A DNA stretch of 45,645 nt from an uncultured Clostridia bacterium (GTDB taxonomy: Bacteria; Bacillota; Clostridia; TANB77; CAG-508): contig CALXPY010000008.1 of NCBI GenBank assembly GCA_944390395.1, positions 1 to 45,645 of the forward strand, written 5' to 3'. Positions within the stretch are counted from its first letter, which is position 1. Each line of letters begins with the position of its first letter. The notes beneath the pieces are model-generated. The model did no database searches and had not been told where the DNA came from. It was given only the letters and a program-made list of their open reading frames with translations. Made by a program: the position numbers and the translations under genes. Below are positions 26,752-35,109 of the stretch, in pieces.

Positions 26752-27435
26752 TTATTTTTGGTCAATATACATACTTGGACCCATTGTAGTAGATATAGCT
26801 ACACTCTTAATATATTGTCCTTTAGCTGCTGCTGGTTTTGCTTTTATAATAGCATTCATTACAGTATTATAGTTTTCTACTAATTTATCTGTACCAAATG
26901 ATACTTTTCCAAAACCTAAGTGAATTATATTATTTTTGTCTAATCTATATTCTACTTTTCCTGATTTAATTTCATTTATTGCTTTTGTAACATCCATTGT
27001 TACAGTTCCTGATTTTGGGTTAGGCATTAATCCTTTTGGTCCTAATACTTTTCCTAATCTACCAACTACTCCCATCATATCTGGTGTAGCTACGATTACA
27101 TCATAGTCAAACCAATTTTCTTTTTCTATTTTTGGTATTAATTCCTCTGCTCCTACAAAATCAGCTCCAGCTTTTGTAGCTTCTTCTGCTTTTGGTCCTT
27201 TTGCAAAAACTAAAACTCTAAGAGTTTTTCCTGTTCCATTTGGAAGTACAGTTGTTCCTCTTACTTGTTGATCAGCTTGTTTTGAATCTACACCTAATTT
27301 AACATGTAATTCAACTGTTTCATCAAATTTTGTTTTAGGCATTTTTTCAATTAAATCTAATGCTTCTTTTACAGCATAAGATTTTTTTCTATCTATTAGC
27401 TTTTCAGCTTCTTGATATCTTTTTCCTCTTTTCAT
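26752..27435 (-). CDS. rplA: 50S ribosomal protein L1
   Basis: L1 forms the mobile stalk at the E site, helps release deacylated tRNA, and in many bacteria represses the L11-L1 message. The 227-aa protein has normal length with [75 protein letters not shown] and the C-terminal GPSMYID. It lies 48 bases after rplK. Confidence 0.98.
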   Translation of the reverse strand: MKRGKRYQEAEKLIDRKKSYAVKEALDLIEKMPKTKFDETVELHVKLGVDSKQADQQVRGTTVLPNGTGKTLRVLVFAKGPKAEEATKAGADFVGAEELIPKIEKENWFDYDVIVATPDMMGVVGRLGKVLGPKGLMPNPKSGTVTMDVTKAINEIKSGKVEYRLDKNNIIHLGFGKVSFGTDKLVENYNTVMNAIIKAKPAAAKGQYIKSVAISTTMGPSMYIDQK

Positions 27436-27483
27436 ATTTACCTCCTTTGGTCATAACGAGTTATACTCTCCCAATTTTTTAAA

Positions 27484-27912
27484 TTAATCTGTTACTATAA
27501 CACCCATTGATCTTGCTGTTCCAGCTACCATGCTCATTGCTGCTTCTAATGATGTAGCATTTAAGTCTGGCATTTTTTGTTTAGCTATTTCTTCAACTTG
27601 TGCTTTTGTTATAGTTGCAACTTTATCTCTGTTAGGTTTTCCTGAACCTTTTTCAATTTTAGCAGATTTTTTTATTAATACTGCCATTGGTGGTTCTTTT
27701 GTTATAAATTCAAATGATTTATCTTTATATACAGTAATAACTACTGGTATAATTAATCCAGCTTGATTTGCTGTTCTATCATTGAATTCTTTAACAAATT
27801 GCATAATATTTACACCACTTGCACCTAATGCTGGTCCTACTGGTGGAGCTGGTGTAGCTTTACCTGCAGGTATTTGCAATTTAATAATATTTCCTATTTC
27901 TTTTTCTGCCAT
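27484..27912 (-). CDS. rplK: 50S ribosomal protein L11
   Basis: L11 is part of the GTPase-associated centre of the large subunit and is needed for stringent-response sensing by RelA. I start at the ATG at 27912 (142 aa); the upstream in-frame GTG belongs to the GGAGGTG ribosome binding site. The proline-rich N-terminus ([33 protein letters not shown]) and the C-terminal rRNA-binding domain ([29 protein letters not shown]) are standard. Confidence 0.98.
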   Translation of the reverse strand: MAEKEIGNIIKLQIPAGKATPAPPVGPALGASGVNIMQFVKEFNDRTANQAGLIIPVVITVYKDKSFEFITKEPPMAVLIKKSAKIEKGSGKPNRDKVATITKAQVEEIAKQKMPDLNATSLEAAMSMVAGTARSMGVIVTD

Positions 27913-27968
27913 TTTTTGCACCTCCTTTAAATTTTAAATATGTATATTGAATAAAATTTCAAACCAAA

Positions 27969-28496
27969 TTATATTTTTTGTACTTGAGAAAACTCTAGTT
28001 CTACTGGTGTTTCTCTTCCAAACATAGATACAAGAACTTTTACTTTATGTTTTTCTTTATTTATTTCTGTAACTGTTCCTGTAAAGTTAGCAAGTGCTCC
28101 TTCCATTATTCTTACTGTATCATTAACATTATAATCAACATTAACTTGAACTTGTTCAAAGCCCATGCTTCTTATTTCTGCGTCTGTTAAAGGTATAGGG
28201 TCAGTACCTGATCCTACAAACCCAGTAACACCTCTAGTATTTCTAACTATGTACCATGTTTTTTCTGTTACAATCATTTTTATTAAAACATAACCAGGGA
28301 AAACTTTTTTTAGATTTGTTTTTCTTTGACCATCCTTTATTTCTATTTGCTCTTCCATTGGAACAATTATATCAAAAAAGAAGTCCTCTAATTCTCTATT
28401 TTTTATTGTCTTCTCTAAGTCTGTTTTAACTTTATTTTCATATCCTGAATATGTATGGACTACATACCATTTTGGTTGTAATTCTTCTTGAGACAT
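27969..28496 (-). CDS. nusG: Transcription termination/antitermination factor NusG
   Basis: NusG binds RNA polymerase and affects pausing and Rho-dependent termination, and couples transcription to translation. The 175-aa protein has the NGN domain (WYVVHTYSGYENKVKTDLE, FPGYVLIKM, VRNTRGVTGFVG) and the KOW domain (NDTVRIMEGALANFTGTVTEINKEKHKVKVLVSMFGRETPVELEFSQVQKI). AGGGAGG lies before the ATG. It follows secE directly, as in most bacteria. Confidence 0.98.
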   Translation of the reverse strand: MSQEELQPKWYVVHTYSGYENKVKTDLEKTIKNRELEDFFFDIIVPMEEQIEIKDGQRKTNLKKVFPGYVLIKMIVTEKTWYIVRNTRGVTGFVGSGTDPIPLTDAEIRSMGFEQVQVNVDYNVNDTVRIMEGALANFTGTVTEINKEKHKVKVLVSMFGRETPVELEFSQVQKI

Positions 28497-28521
28497 TTTT
28501 AGCCTCCCTTATATTTATAAA

Positions 28522-28917
28522 TTACTCTTTATTTTCTGCATTTTCTTGTTGTTCCTCATTATTTGCATTTTGTTCTTCTGAATTAGATTCATTTTCTTCA
28601 TTTTCTGTACTATTTGTTTCTGTTTCGTTTGTTACATTAGAATTATCTAGCTCATTGTTAGTGGTATTTTCCATTTGCACATTGCTAGCTTCTACTGCCT
28701 CTTTAATTTTATTTATGCCGTAATTATTCATTAATTCAAAAACCAAATCTAAAGCAAAAACAATTATAGCAGTTATTAAAACAATTGTAATAACCGCAAC
28801 CGTATTATTGACAAGTTGCTTTGGTGTTGGCCAAATTACTCTTTTTAATTCTGCCTTAAAATCTTTAAAAAAATGTTTCTTATCTTTACTTTCCTTTTTG
28901 TTTACATTCTTAGGCAT
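28522..28917 (-). CDS. secE: Preprotein translocase subunit SecE with acidic C-terminal tail
   Basis: SecE clamps SecY in the protein-export channel. Residues 15-70 form a normal single-span SecE: amphipathic FFKDFKAELKRVIWPTPKQLVNNT followed by the membrane helix at about 38-62. Residues 70-131 are an added tail rich in Asn, Glu, Gln and Thr with almost no basic residues, ending the protein at 131 aa instead of the usual 60-75. By topology the tail should be extracytoplasmic. The gene is between rpmG and nusG, the standard place, which supports the call. Confidence 0.94.
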   Translation of the reverse strand: MPKNVNKKESKDKKHFFKDFKAELKRVIWPTPKQLVNNTVAVITIVLITAIIVFALDLVFELMNNYGINKIKEAVEASNVQMENTTNNELDNSNVTNETETNSTENEENESNSEEQNANNEEQQENAENKE

Positions 28918-28939
28918 TTAATTTCCTCCTTAAAAGGCT

Positions 28940-29104
28940 TTATTTTGTTTCTTTATGTGTTGTACGTTTTTTACAGAATTTGCAGTATTTAACTACTTCT
29001 AATCTTTCTGTATTATTCTTTTTATTTTTTTCTGTCATATAATTTCTTCTTTTACATTCTGTACATTCTAATGTAATTGGTTCTCTTGCTCCTTTTGCAG
29101 CCAT
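28940..29104 (-). CDS. rpmG: 50S ribosomal protein L33, zinc-binding type
   Basis: A 54-codon gene at the head of the secE-nusG cluster. It reads [20 protein letters not shown]... and ends [10 protein letters not shown], with two Cys pairs (ECTEC and KYCKFC) for zinc, as in the Cys-containing form of L33. GGAGGTG is 8 bases before the ATG. Position before secE is the usual one. A near-consensus promoter lies 75 bases upstream, so this is the first gene of the operon. Confidence 0.95.
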   Translation of the reverse strand: MAAKGAREPITLECTECKRRNYMTEKNKKNNTERLEVVKYCKFCKKRTTHKETK

Positions 29105-29150
29105 TTAAAACACCTCCAGCTCCTATTTCAACATTTAAATTCATTTTTTT

Positions 29151-29174
29151 AAGCGTATGCATCTACATACGCTT
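29151..29174 (-). promoter_or_regulatory. Hairpin at the 5' end of the rpmG operon transcript
   Basis: AAGCGTATG/CATACGCTT (29151-29159 with 29166-29174) forms a 9-bp hairpin. Transcription from the adjacent promoter should start at about 29172, so the message would begin with this hairpin. No T tract follows, so it is not a terminator; a role in mRNA stability is possible. Confidence 0.5.
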
Positions 29175-29178
29175 AATA

Positions 29179-29207
29179 ATTGTATCATCTTTTTATGTCC
29201 ATGTCAA
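29179..29207 (-). promoter_or_regulatory. Promoter of the rpmG-secE-nusG-ribosomal cluster
   Basis: Minus-strand TTGACA (29207-29202), a 17-base spacer and TACAAT (29184-29179) make a strong vegetative promoter, the expected strength for this operon. Confidence 0.83.
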
Positions 29208-29254
29208 CATTTTACCAAATTTTTGTAAGATTTATGCACCATTTTTCTATAATT

Positions 29255-30208
29255 TTATATTAATATAGAAGATATATGAAATACTTTTCCTTTTCCTTCT
29301 AAGTTTTTATTTGTTTCCTTTAGTATTTTATGGTCATCATCTAATAATATTGCATAATCATATTCTTTTAACTTTTTTTCCATCTGAGCATATTTTGCAT
29401 AATTTCTATTTTCTGAATTATATTCTCCCGCTTCTTTATTTATTATAATCCAATTAGTTGGTTTAATAAAATTTACATATTTATTTAACCATTCCTTTTT
29501 CTTTTCCTTAATTTTAGTATTTTTAGCTAAAGACAAAATATATAAATCAATATTTTGTATTTTGCTTATTCCTTTTAAAATATCTATTATTGGTAACACA
29601 GGCTTTTCATTTAATAAGTCTTCATGTGCTTCTATTAATTGTTTTTCCCCTTCATAAATTTTATATTCTACTATAGTACCATCCATATCTATAAAAATAG
29701 CAACTCGATTATATCCATTACATATTTCTTTTATTGTATCTATAAACAAATCATTATATCTATTTATATAATTTTCATTAACTAAATGACCTGCTCCCCC
29801 TCTCCTCTTTATTGCAGTCAATGGCGAAACTGTTAATGCTATCAAAAAATCTGGAAATAATTCCTCAATAAATTGGCTTTTGAATTTTTCATATTGCTCT
29901 TTAGTAGCAATACCTTCCCACAAGAATTTTTTTCCATAAAAATTGCTATCTAACAAGCCTCTATCAATTAATATAATATCGGCTTTAATATAGCTAGCTC
30001 TTAAAATTTCAGCAGTAGTTTGAAAATGCATCCATAAGTTTGCATTCCATGTACCTTTTGGTATCTCTGTTGGTAACCTTTCTGCTGATTCTTGTAGAAC
30101 AGTTACTTCATACCCATTGGAAATAAGTTTGTTGGACAAATTTTTAATAGTTGTTGTTTTTCCAGACTCTGGAGTTCCTGTAAATTCTACCATAAATGGT
30201 TTCCGCAT
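29255..30208 (-). CDS. P-loop (deoxy)nucleoside/nucleotide kinase-like domain fused to a HAD phosphatase domain
   Basis: The 317-aa protein has two enzyme halves. Residues 1-165 are a P-loop kinase: Walker A GTPESGKTT (11-19), an IDRGLLDSNF segment (81-90) like the DRS motif of deoxynucleoside kinases, and a lid-type RRGGAGH (135-141). Residues 168-317 are a HAD hydrolase: motif I DMDGT (nucleophile Asp174, Asp176), motif II Ser226 in LYILSLAK, Lys near 235-238, motif IV LLDDDHK (289-294). Kinase plus HAD phosphatase in one chain recalls T4-type polynucleotide kinase-phosphatase, but the kinase half looks more like thymidylate or deoxynucleoside kinases. The substrate is unknown. It has its own promoter and stands alone. 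Confidence 0.75.
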   Translation of the reverse strand: MRKPFMVEFTGTPESGKTTTIKNLSNKLISNGYEVTVLQESAERLPTEIPKGTWNANLWMHFQTTAEILRASYIKADIILIDRGLLDSNFYGKKFLWEGIATKEQYEKFKSQFIEELFPDFLIALTVSPLTAIKRRGGAGHLVNENYINRYNDLFIDTIKEICNGYNRVAIFIDMDGTIVEYKIYEGEKQLIEAHEDLLNEKPVLPIIDILKGISKIQNIDLYILSLAKNTKIKEKKKEWLNKYVNFIKPTNWIIINKEAGEYNSENRNYAKYAQMEKKLKEYDYAILLDDDHKILKETNKNLEGKGKVFHISSILI

Positions 30209-30237
30209 AATTATGCCTCCCCTATAATTTTTTCTAT

Positions 30238-30266
30238 ATTATACTCTATAAATATAAAATATTCAA
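30238..30266 (-). promoter_or_regulatory. Promoter of the kinase-HAD gene
   Basis: Minus-strand TTGAAT (30266-30261), 17 bases, TATAAT (30243-30238), followed by AGGGGAGG before the start codon at 30208. Between this and the HU terminator (30267-30417) there is no gene; the only structure I see is the hairpin at 30381-30408. Confidence 0.75.
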
Positions 30267-30380
30267 ATATTTTTTACTTTTTATTTAATAATTGTCAACA
30301 TTTTAAAATTCGCGTAATTGTTTTTGTTCCAATTTTACTTTATTAAAATTGTGTATGTCTTTTAGCGAAGCTTTTTATCT

Positions 30381-30408
30381 AATAGGAATTTCAAAGAAAT
30401 TTCCTATT
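30381..30408. other. Palindromic hairpin of unknown role
   Basis: AATAGGAATTTC (30381-30392) and GAAATTTCCTATT (30396-30408) form a 12-bp hairpin with one bulged base and a 3-base loop. It lies just beyond the HU terminator. No T run follows on either strand, so I do not call it a terminator. Confidence 0.5.
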
Positions 30409-30417
30409 GAATAAAAA

Positions 30418-30445
30418 ATATCCACTTAATTATCTAAGTGGATAT
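30418..30445 (-). terminator. Terminator of the HU gene
   Basis: An 11-bp perfect stem (30418-30428 with 30435-30445, ATATCCACTTA) is followed by TTTTTTAT on the minus strand, 34 bases after the HU stop codon. Confidence 0.82.
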
Positions 30446-30478
30446 ATATGAATTCATATATTTATATACAAATTTCAA

Positions 30479-30757
30479 TTATTTATTGTTAACTAAATCT
30501 TTTAAAGCTTTTCCTGCTTTGAATACTGGTGCCTTAGATGCTGGTATTTTTATTTCTTCCTTAGTTTGTGGGTTTCTACCTTTTCTAGCAGCTCTTTTTC
30601 TAACTTCAAAAGAACCAAATCCAACTAATTGAACTTTATCTCCTTCTACTAATGCATTTGTTATTACTTCTACAAAAGCATTTAATGTTGCTTCAGCTTC
30701 TTTTTTTGTTTCTCCTGTTTTAGCTGATATAGCTGCTATTAATTCTGATTTGTTCAT
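30479..30757 (-). CDS. hup: HU family DNA-binding protein
   Basis: HU bends and compacts DNA as a dimer. The 92-aa protein matches the family along its length: [56 protein letters not shown] with the proline-tipped DNA-inserting arm, and the C-terminal [18 protein letters not shown] precedes the ATG. It lies between the SpoVB-type flippase gene, a pairing common in Clostridia, and its own terminator. Confidence 0.97.
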   Translation of the reverse strand: MNKSELIAAISAKTGETKKEAEATLNAFVEVITNALVEGDKVQLVGFGSFEVRKRAARKGRNPQTKEEIKIPASKAPVFKAGKALKDLVNNK

Positions 30758-30876
30758 TTAAATTACCTCCTATAAGTTTTGAAATATGTAGATTCTGTAT
30801 GTTTTATCTACTATTATCAATATTCGCCATCCTTGTATAAAATCCTTCTTTTTTCTACTTTATTTTTTTAATTTTA

Positions 30877-32514
30877 TTAATATAAGTGCAGAATTGTAAG
30901 TATTTTATAAATCTTATCTCCTTTAGGCAATAATATTATCTCTTCTTTTGAAAAGATTTTTAACATTATTACCAACAGAATATATATCATACAAGCTAAC
31001 AGCATTGCTATTATTGTACATAATTTTGCATTTATTATACATAAAAGTTGTAAATATATAAAATAAGATAATATTCCCATTCCTATTACAGCAATTATTG
31101 GTTTAAATAAAAATTTACTCTTATCAAATTTTATATTCATATATTTCTTTAAAAACATTAATTCTAATGTTGCAGATACAATATGACATATTGTAGTAGC
31201 TAAAGCTGCTCCTGCTACTCCGCCAAATATAAATCCTTCTTTTCCTAATGGTATTAATGTAATATTTAAAAATAATTTAATAACTACTCCAACAGATAAG
31301 CACAATGCAGGTATAGTTATTTTTCCTAATCCATGTAATGCTCCACTAATAGTTTGTTCTAATATAATAAATATTATTCCTATTGAACTTATTTGATATA
31401 TAAAAGCTCCTGATGTTGCGTTTGGAAATAGTAACTCTAAAATTGGTTTAGCAAAAATTATCATTCCTACACTGCAAGGTAACCCTATTAATATAGATAT
31501 TAACATAGAAAATTTTACTTTTCTTATTCCTCCTTCCATATTTCCTTTTGCTTTCATTGAAGAAACTGCTGGAATTAAAGAAGTAGAAAATGCCATATTA
31601 AATGATAAAGGTAACATTACTAATGTATCTACTTTTCCTGTTAATATTCCATATTGTATTTTTGCACTCTCTTCTGACATGAATTTTTTTAATCCTCTGA
31701 CAACTGTCATAGAATCTACATTTTTATTTATACTCCCCAAAATCGAAGTAAGAGACATTGGAATAGATACACTAAGTATTTGTTTTATTGTTTTACGTAT
31801 TCTTGTAGGTCTATAGTTAATACTGTTTTTTATTTCGAATGCTATTTCCTTTTTTTCATATTTATAATATCTATAAAGATATGAAAAGCAAAGTCCTGTT
31901 GCAAGTGTTGTTGCAAGATTAGCTCCTGCTGCCATAACTACAGTATCAGTTCCAGAAATTATTGCTATTATCTCTACAAGGACTACTGATGAAATTGTTT
32001 TAAAAACCTGCTCTAATGTTTGTGATTTTGCAGTTACTTCTACATCTTCTCTTCCATTAAAATATCCTTTTATTACAGCAGATAGAGCAACAAAAAATAT
32101 TGAAGGTGACAGTGCAACTAAAGTAAATTCAGCTTCTGGTATTTGCAAAATTCTATTAGCTATATAACCTGCTCCGCAAAATAAAATTGCTGAACATAAA
32201 AAGCCTATAAAACCAAAAGTAACAAAAGAAATTTTAAAAATTCTATGTGCCCCTTTATGATCACCTACTGCTACTCTTTCTGAGACTAGTTTAGATATTG
32301 CATTAGGAACCCCCATTGAAGATAATGTAAGCAATAGCGCATAAATTTGAAATCCACTGCTATATATAGCATTACCTTTATCCCCAAATCCTTCTCTATT
32401 AGTCAAGTAAAGCTTATACACTAATCCTAATATTTTAACAAATACTTGAGCTATCATTAAAATAATAATGCCTTTTGCAAAGCTCTTTGTTCCTCTCTTT
32501 TTTTTCTTACCCAT
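30877..32514 (-). CDS. SpoVB/MurJ-type polysaccharide flippase (MOP superfamily)
   Basis: The protein of about 545 aa has some 14 predicted membrane helices and the MOP/MATE layout of SpoVB and MurJ. These proteins move lipid-linked cell-wall precursors, in SpoVB's case for the spore cortex. Typical parts are KSFAKGIIILMIAQVFVKILGLVYKLYLTN at the start, YALLLTLSSMGVPNAISKLVSE, and a second-half GILTGKVDTLVMLPLSFNMAFSTSLIPAVS. I start it at the ATG at 32514 (AAAGG 6 bases upstream), not at the in-frame ATG 24 bases earlier. It may be SpoVB itself or a vegetative paralog. Confidence 0.85.
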   Translation of the reverse strand: MGKKKKRGTKSFAKGIIILMIAQVFVKILGLVYKLYLTNREGFGDKGNAIYSSGFQIYALLLTLSSMGVPNAISKLVSERVAVGDHKGAHRIFKISFVTFGFIGFLCSAILFCGAGYIANRILQIPEAEFTLVALSPSIFFVALSAVIKGYFNGREDVEVTAKSQTLEQVFKTISSVVLVEIIAIISGTDTVVMAAGANLATTLATGLCFSYLYRYYKYEKKEIAFEIKNSINYRPTRIRKTIKQILSVSIPMSLTSILGSINKNVDSMTVVRGLKKFMSEESAKIQYGILTGKVDTLVMLPLSFNMAFSTSLIPAVSSMKAKGNMEGGIRKVKFSMLISILIGLPCSVGMIIFAKPILELLFPNATSGAFIYQISSIGIIFIILEQTISGALHGLGKITIPALCLSVGVVIKLFLNITLIPLGKEGFIFGGVAGAALATTICHIVSATLELMFLKKYMNIKFDKSKFLFKPIIAVIGMGILSYFIYLQLLCIINAKLCTIIAMLLACMIYILLVIMLKIFSKEEIILLPKGDKIYKILTILHLY

Positions 32515-32687
32515 TATATACCTTTCTAAAATATACAAGTTTTATCTTTTTAATATTATTTGTTCTTTTCTTTAGTTATGCAAAAATATATGTTTTTTAC
32601 TTTTATTTTATTAAGTTTTTTTCTAAAATCTCTTGTATTTTTAGCCATTTTATAAGATAATAGTATATGTAGAAGTATATATAGAAA

Positions 32688-35067
32688 GTGGTGGAACTTT
32701 TGAAAATAATAGATAAATTTTTAAAATTTTTAAAAACTGATAGAAATACATTTGCAACTTATATTCTAGCATTAATTTCAGCATATATTGTAGTAGATAG
32801 ATTAATAGAAGTTCTATTTATTATTTTTACGGGAGTATCTTATTCTTATTGGGGACCAATTGAATATACTTTAGCATTTGCCTGTGTTGCATTCGCATTT
32901 TTCTTTTCAGGTGGCTCAAAATTTGCTAAAGCTGATGTTGATAAATTAAGAATTTTTAACGTGTTTTGTATTTCTTTATATATAGTAGGAATTTCTGCTT
33001 TAGTGCAATGGTTAAATCAAGCAATTTGGTTAGGTCTACTTTCTTTACCAAATTATACAGAATTAGCAACTGAATTTTATTACTTGTTCCAACCAGCATT
33101 TACAGCTATTGGACTATATATTCCGCTTGTTACATTCTATAAATTAATAAAATGGTTAGTATTCAGTGTAAACGATGTTAAAGATATACGTGATTCTATT
33201 TTCGAATATGGTGGTATAAGCTTATCAAGTACAAAAGATCCACATGGTATTTATTCTTGCGAAATTAAAATTTGTACTAACCCTGAAAGTGGTAAGGATG
33301 TAATTATTCCAGAAGCTAGACGTTTTGATTCATTACTTGCAGTTGGTGTTTCTGGTTCACGGAAAAACTACATTAATATATGAACCAATGATAGCTAGAG
33401 ATATTTCTAGAAAATCATTTTTTAGGGAAGTATCAAAAGAATTAGGATTTACAGCTTTAAAAACTGGTATTGCAACTTTAAATTGTCCTTATGGAAATGA
33501 TTATATAAATAAAAACTTTACTTTAGATATGTTAGTACCTAATCCTTTAAAATTAGATTTATATAAAAAATTTATGGAAAAAATGATTTTAAGTTCAAAT
33601 GGAGATAAATTTGTTTATAGAAATTTAGGCATAACTTATGTCTCTCCTGAACCAGAATCTATTAATACTATTACTAAAATAGCTAAAAACTATAATTTTG
33701 ATATAAATATAATAGATCCAAACGATTCAGCTTCAATTGGATTAAATCCATTTGTTTACTCTGATCCTATAAAAACTGGTGTTGCTATATCTTCTGTATT
33801 AAAAGCATTATTTACAAACTCTAGACCAGATATAAAATTGGCATATAGAGAAAATGCAGCAATACAAATTTTAGAAAATTTATCAATTCTTCTAAAAGAA
33901 ATGTATCCAAGATTAAATGAGGATCAATTGCCTAATTTAGAGGATTTATTAGATTATTTAAACGATTTCTCGCTTATAGAAAATATGACAGAAGAAATGA
34001 AACAAATTCCAGAGTTGTCAGAAAAATATAAAATACTTATACGTTACTTCGAAAATAACTTTTATAAAAATGCACCTAATATAGAAGAAAATAAAAAATC
34101 TATATTTGTTGCATCTGCAGAATTAGATAACTTACTAAGATACCCTGGAGTTAAAAATATTTTATGTAACAGAAATAACAATTTAGATTATGATAAGGCA
34201 TTAAGAGATGGCGAAATTACTTTAGTATGCACAAGACGTGGAGATTTAGGTGAAAGTGCTCATAAAGCTTTTGGATTGTTCTTTATATTATTGATGCAAC
34301 AATCAATTTTATCAAGACCTGGAAATGATTCAAATAGAATACCTAATTTCTTATACATAGATGATTTTCCAACTTATATTTGTAAAGCAACAGAACCTAT
34401 TTATACATTATATAGAAAATATAAAGTTGCTACAGTATTAGATTCTCAAAACCTTTCTCAATTAAAAGGTGATGCAGAACTAAGTAAGGGTGATTATTTT
34501 AGAGATTTAATACTTTCAAACTGTGTAAATAAAGTTATATTTGGTAATGCTTTACCAGAAGATGTACAATGGTGGGAAACAGAATTAGAGCAAAAAAGAG
34601 AATGGTCTTGGAGTAGTAGTTATGAAACAAATCCAGACAAAGATAGTTACGGATATGATACTAAATTAGGTGGCGTTAACTTAAAATGGAAACCAAACTA
34701 TGCAGCTGGAAAAATAAAATCTTTAAAAGCAAAACAAATTATTTATAAAGTAAAAAATTCTAGCGGTAAAAGTGAAGTTGATAAAGGAAAACTTGATGGT
34801 ATAGATGCTAAATTTAAAGAACCTCAAAAATTAAAAACTTTTGACTTTACAAAATTTAGTGATGGAATTTATACTTCAACTGCTGCTAACTTAAAAAAGA
34901 AAAATAGAGGTAAATTTGCTGCAGCAACAGCTGATAATAACAACTATGATATAGATCGTGAAATAGATCCTATAAAGACAGATACATCAGATTCAAAATA
35001 TTTATTTGACAGCGAAGACGCCATAATAGTTAACTTTAAGAAAAGTGAAAATAATGATAATAAATAA
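32688..35067 (+). pseudogene. VirD4/TraG-like coupling ATPase, frameshifted inside the Walker A motif
   Basis: Two adjoining frames together encode one protein of about 792 aa. The first (32688-33383; a TTG at 32700 with GGTGG is the better start) has about four membrane helices, then runs to LLAVGVSGS. One extra C at 33360 then shifts the frame. The second continues GKTTLIYEPMIARD, so removal of that base restores G220-V-S-G-S-G-K-T-T, a perfect Walker A. Downstream come a Walker B-like FLYIDDFPTY (about 34350-34375) and LDSQNLSQL, as in type IV coupling proteins (VirD4/TraG/TraD) that pump DNA or protein into secretion channels. A disordered C-terminus follows. No relaxase or T4SS genes are near. 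It could be real inactivation or a sequence error. Confidence 0.8.
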
Positions 35068-35070
35068 AAT

Positions 35071-35102
35071 AAAAGATGGAGTTCTTTAAAACTCCATCTT
35101 TT
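35071..35102. terminator. Convergent terminator after the coupling-ATPase gene
   Basis: A 13-bp perfect stem (35071-35083 with 35090-35102, AAAAGATGGAGTT) with flanking A and T runs lies between two convergent genes. Confidence 0.88.
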
Positions 35103-35109
35103 ATTTTAT

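Noticed and set aside
32688..33383. The 231-aa N-terminal piece as an independent membrane protein
   Set aside because: It ends in the middle of a Walker A motif that continues exactly one base later in the next frame, so the two frames are one gene.
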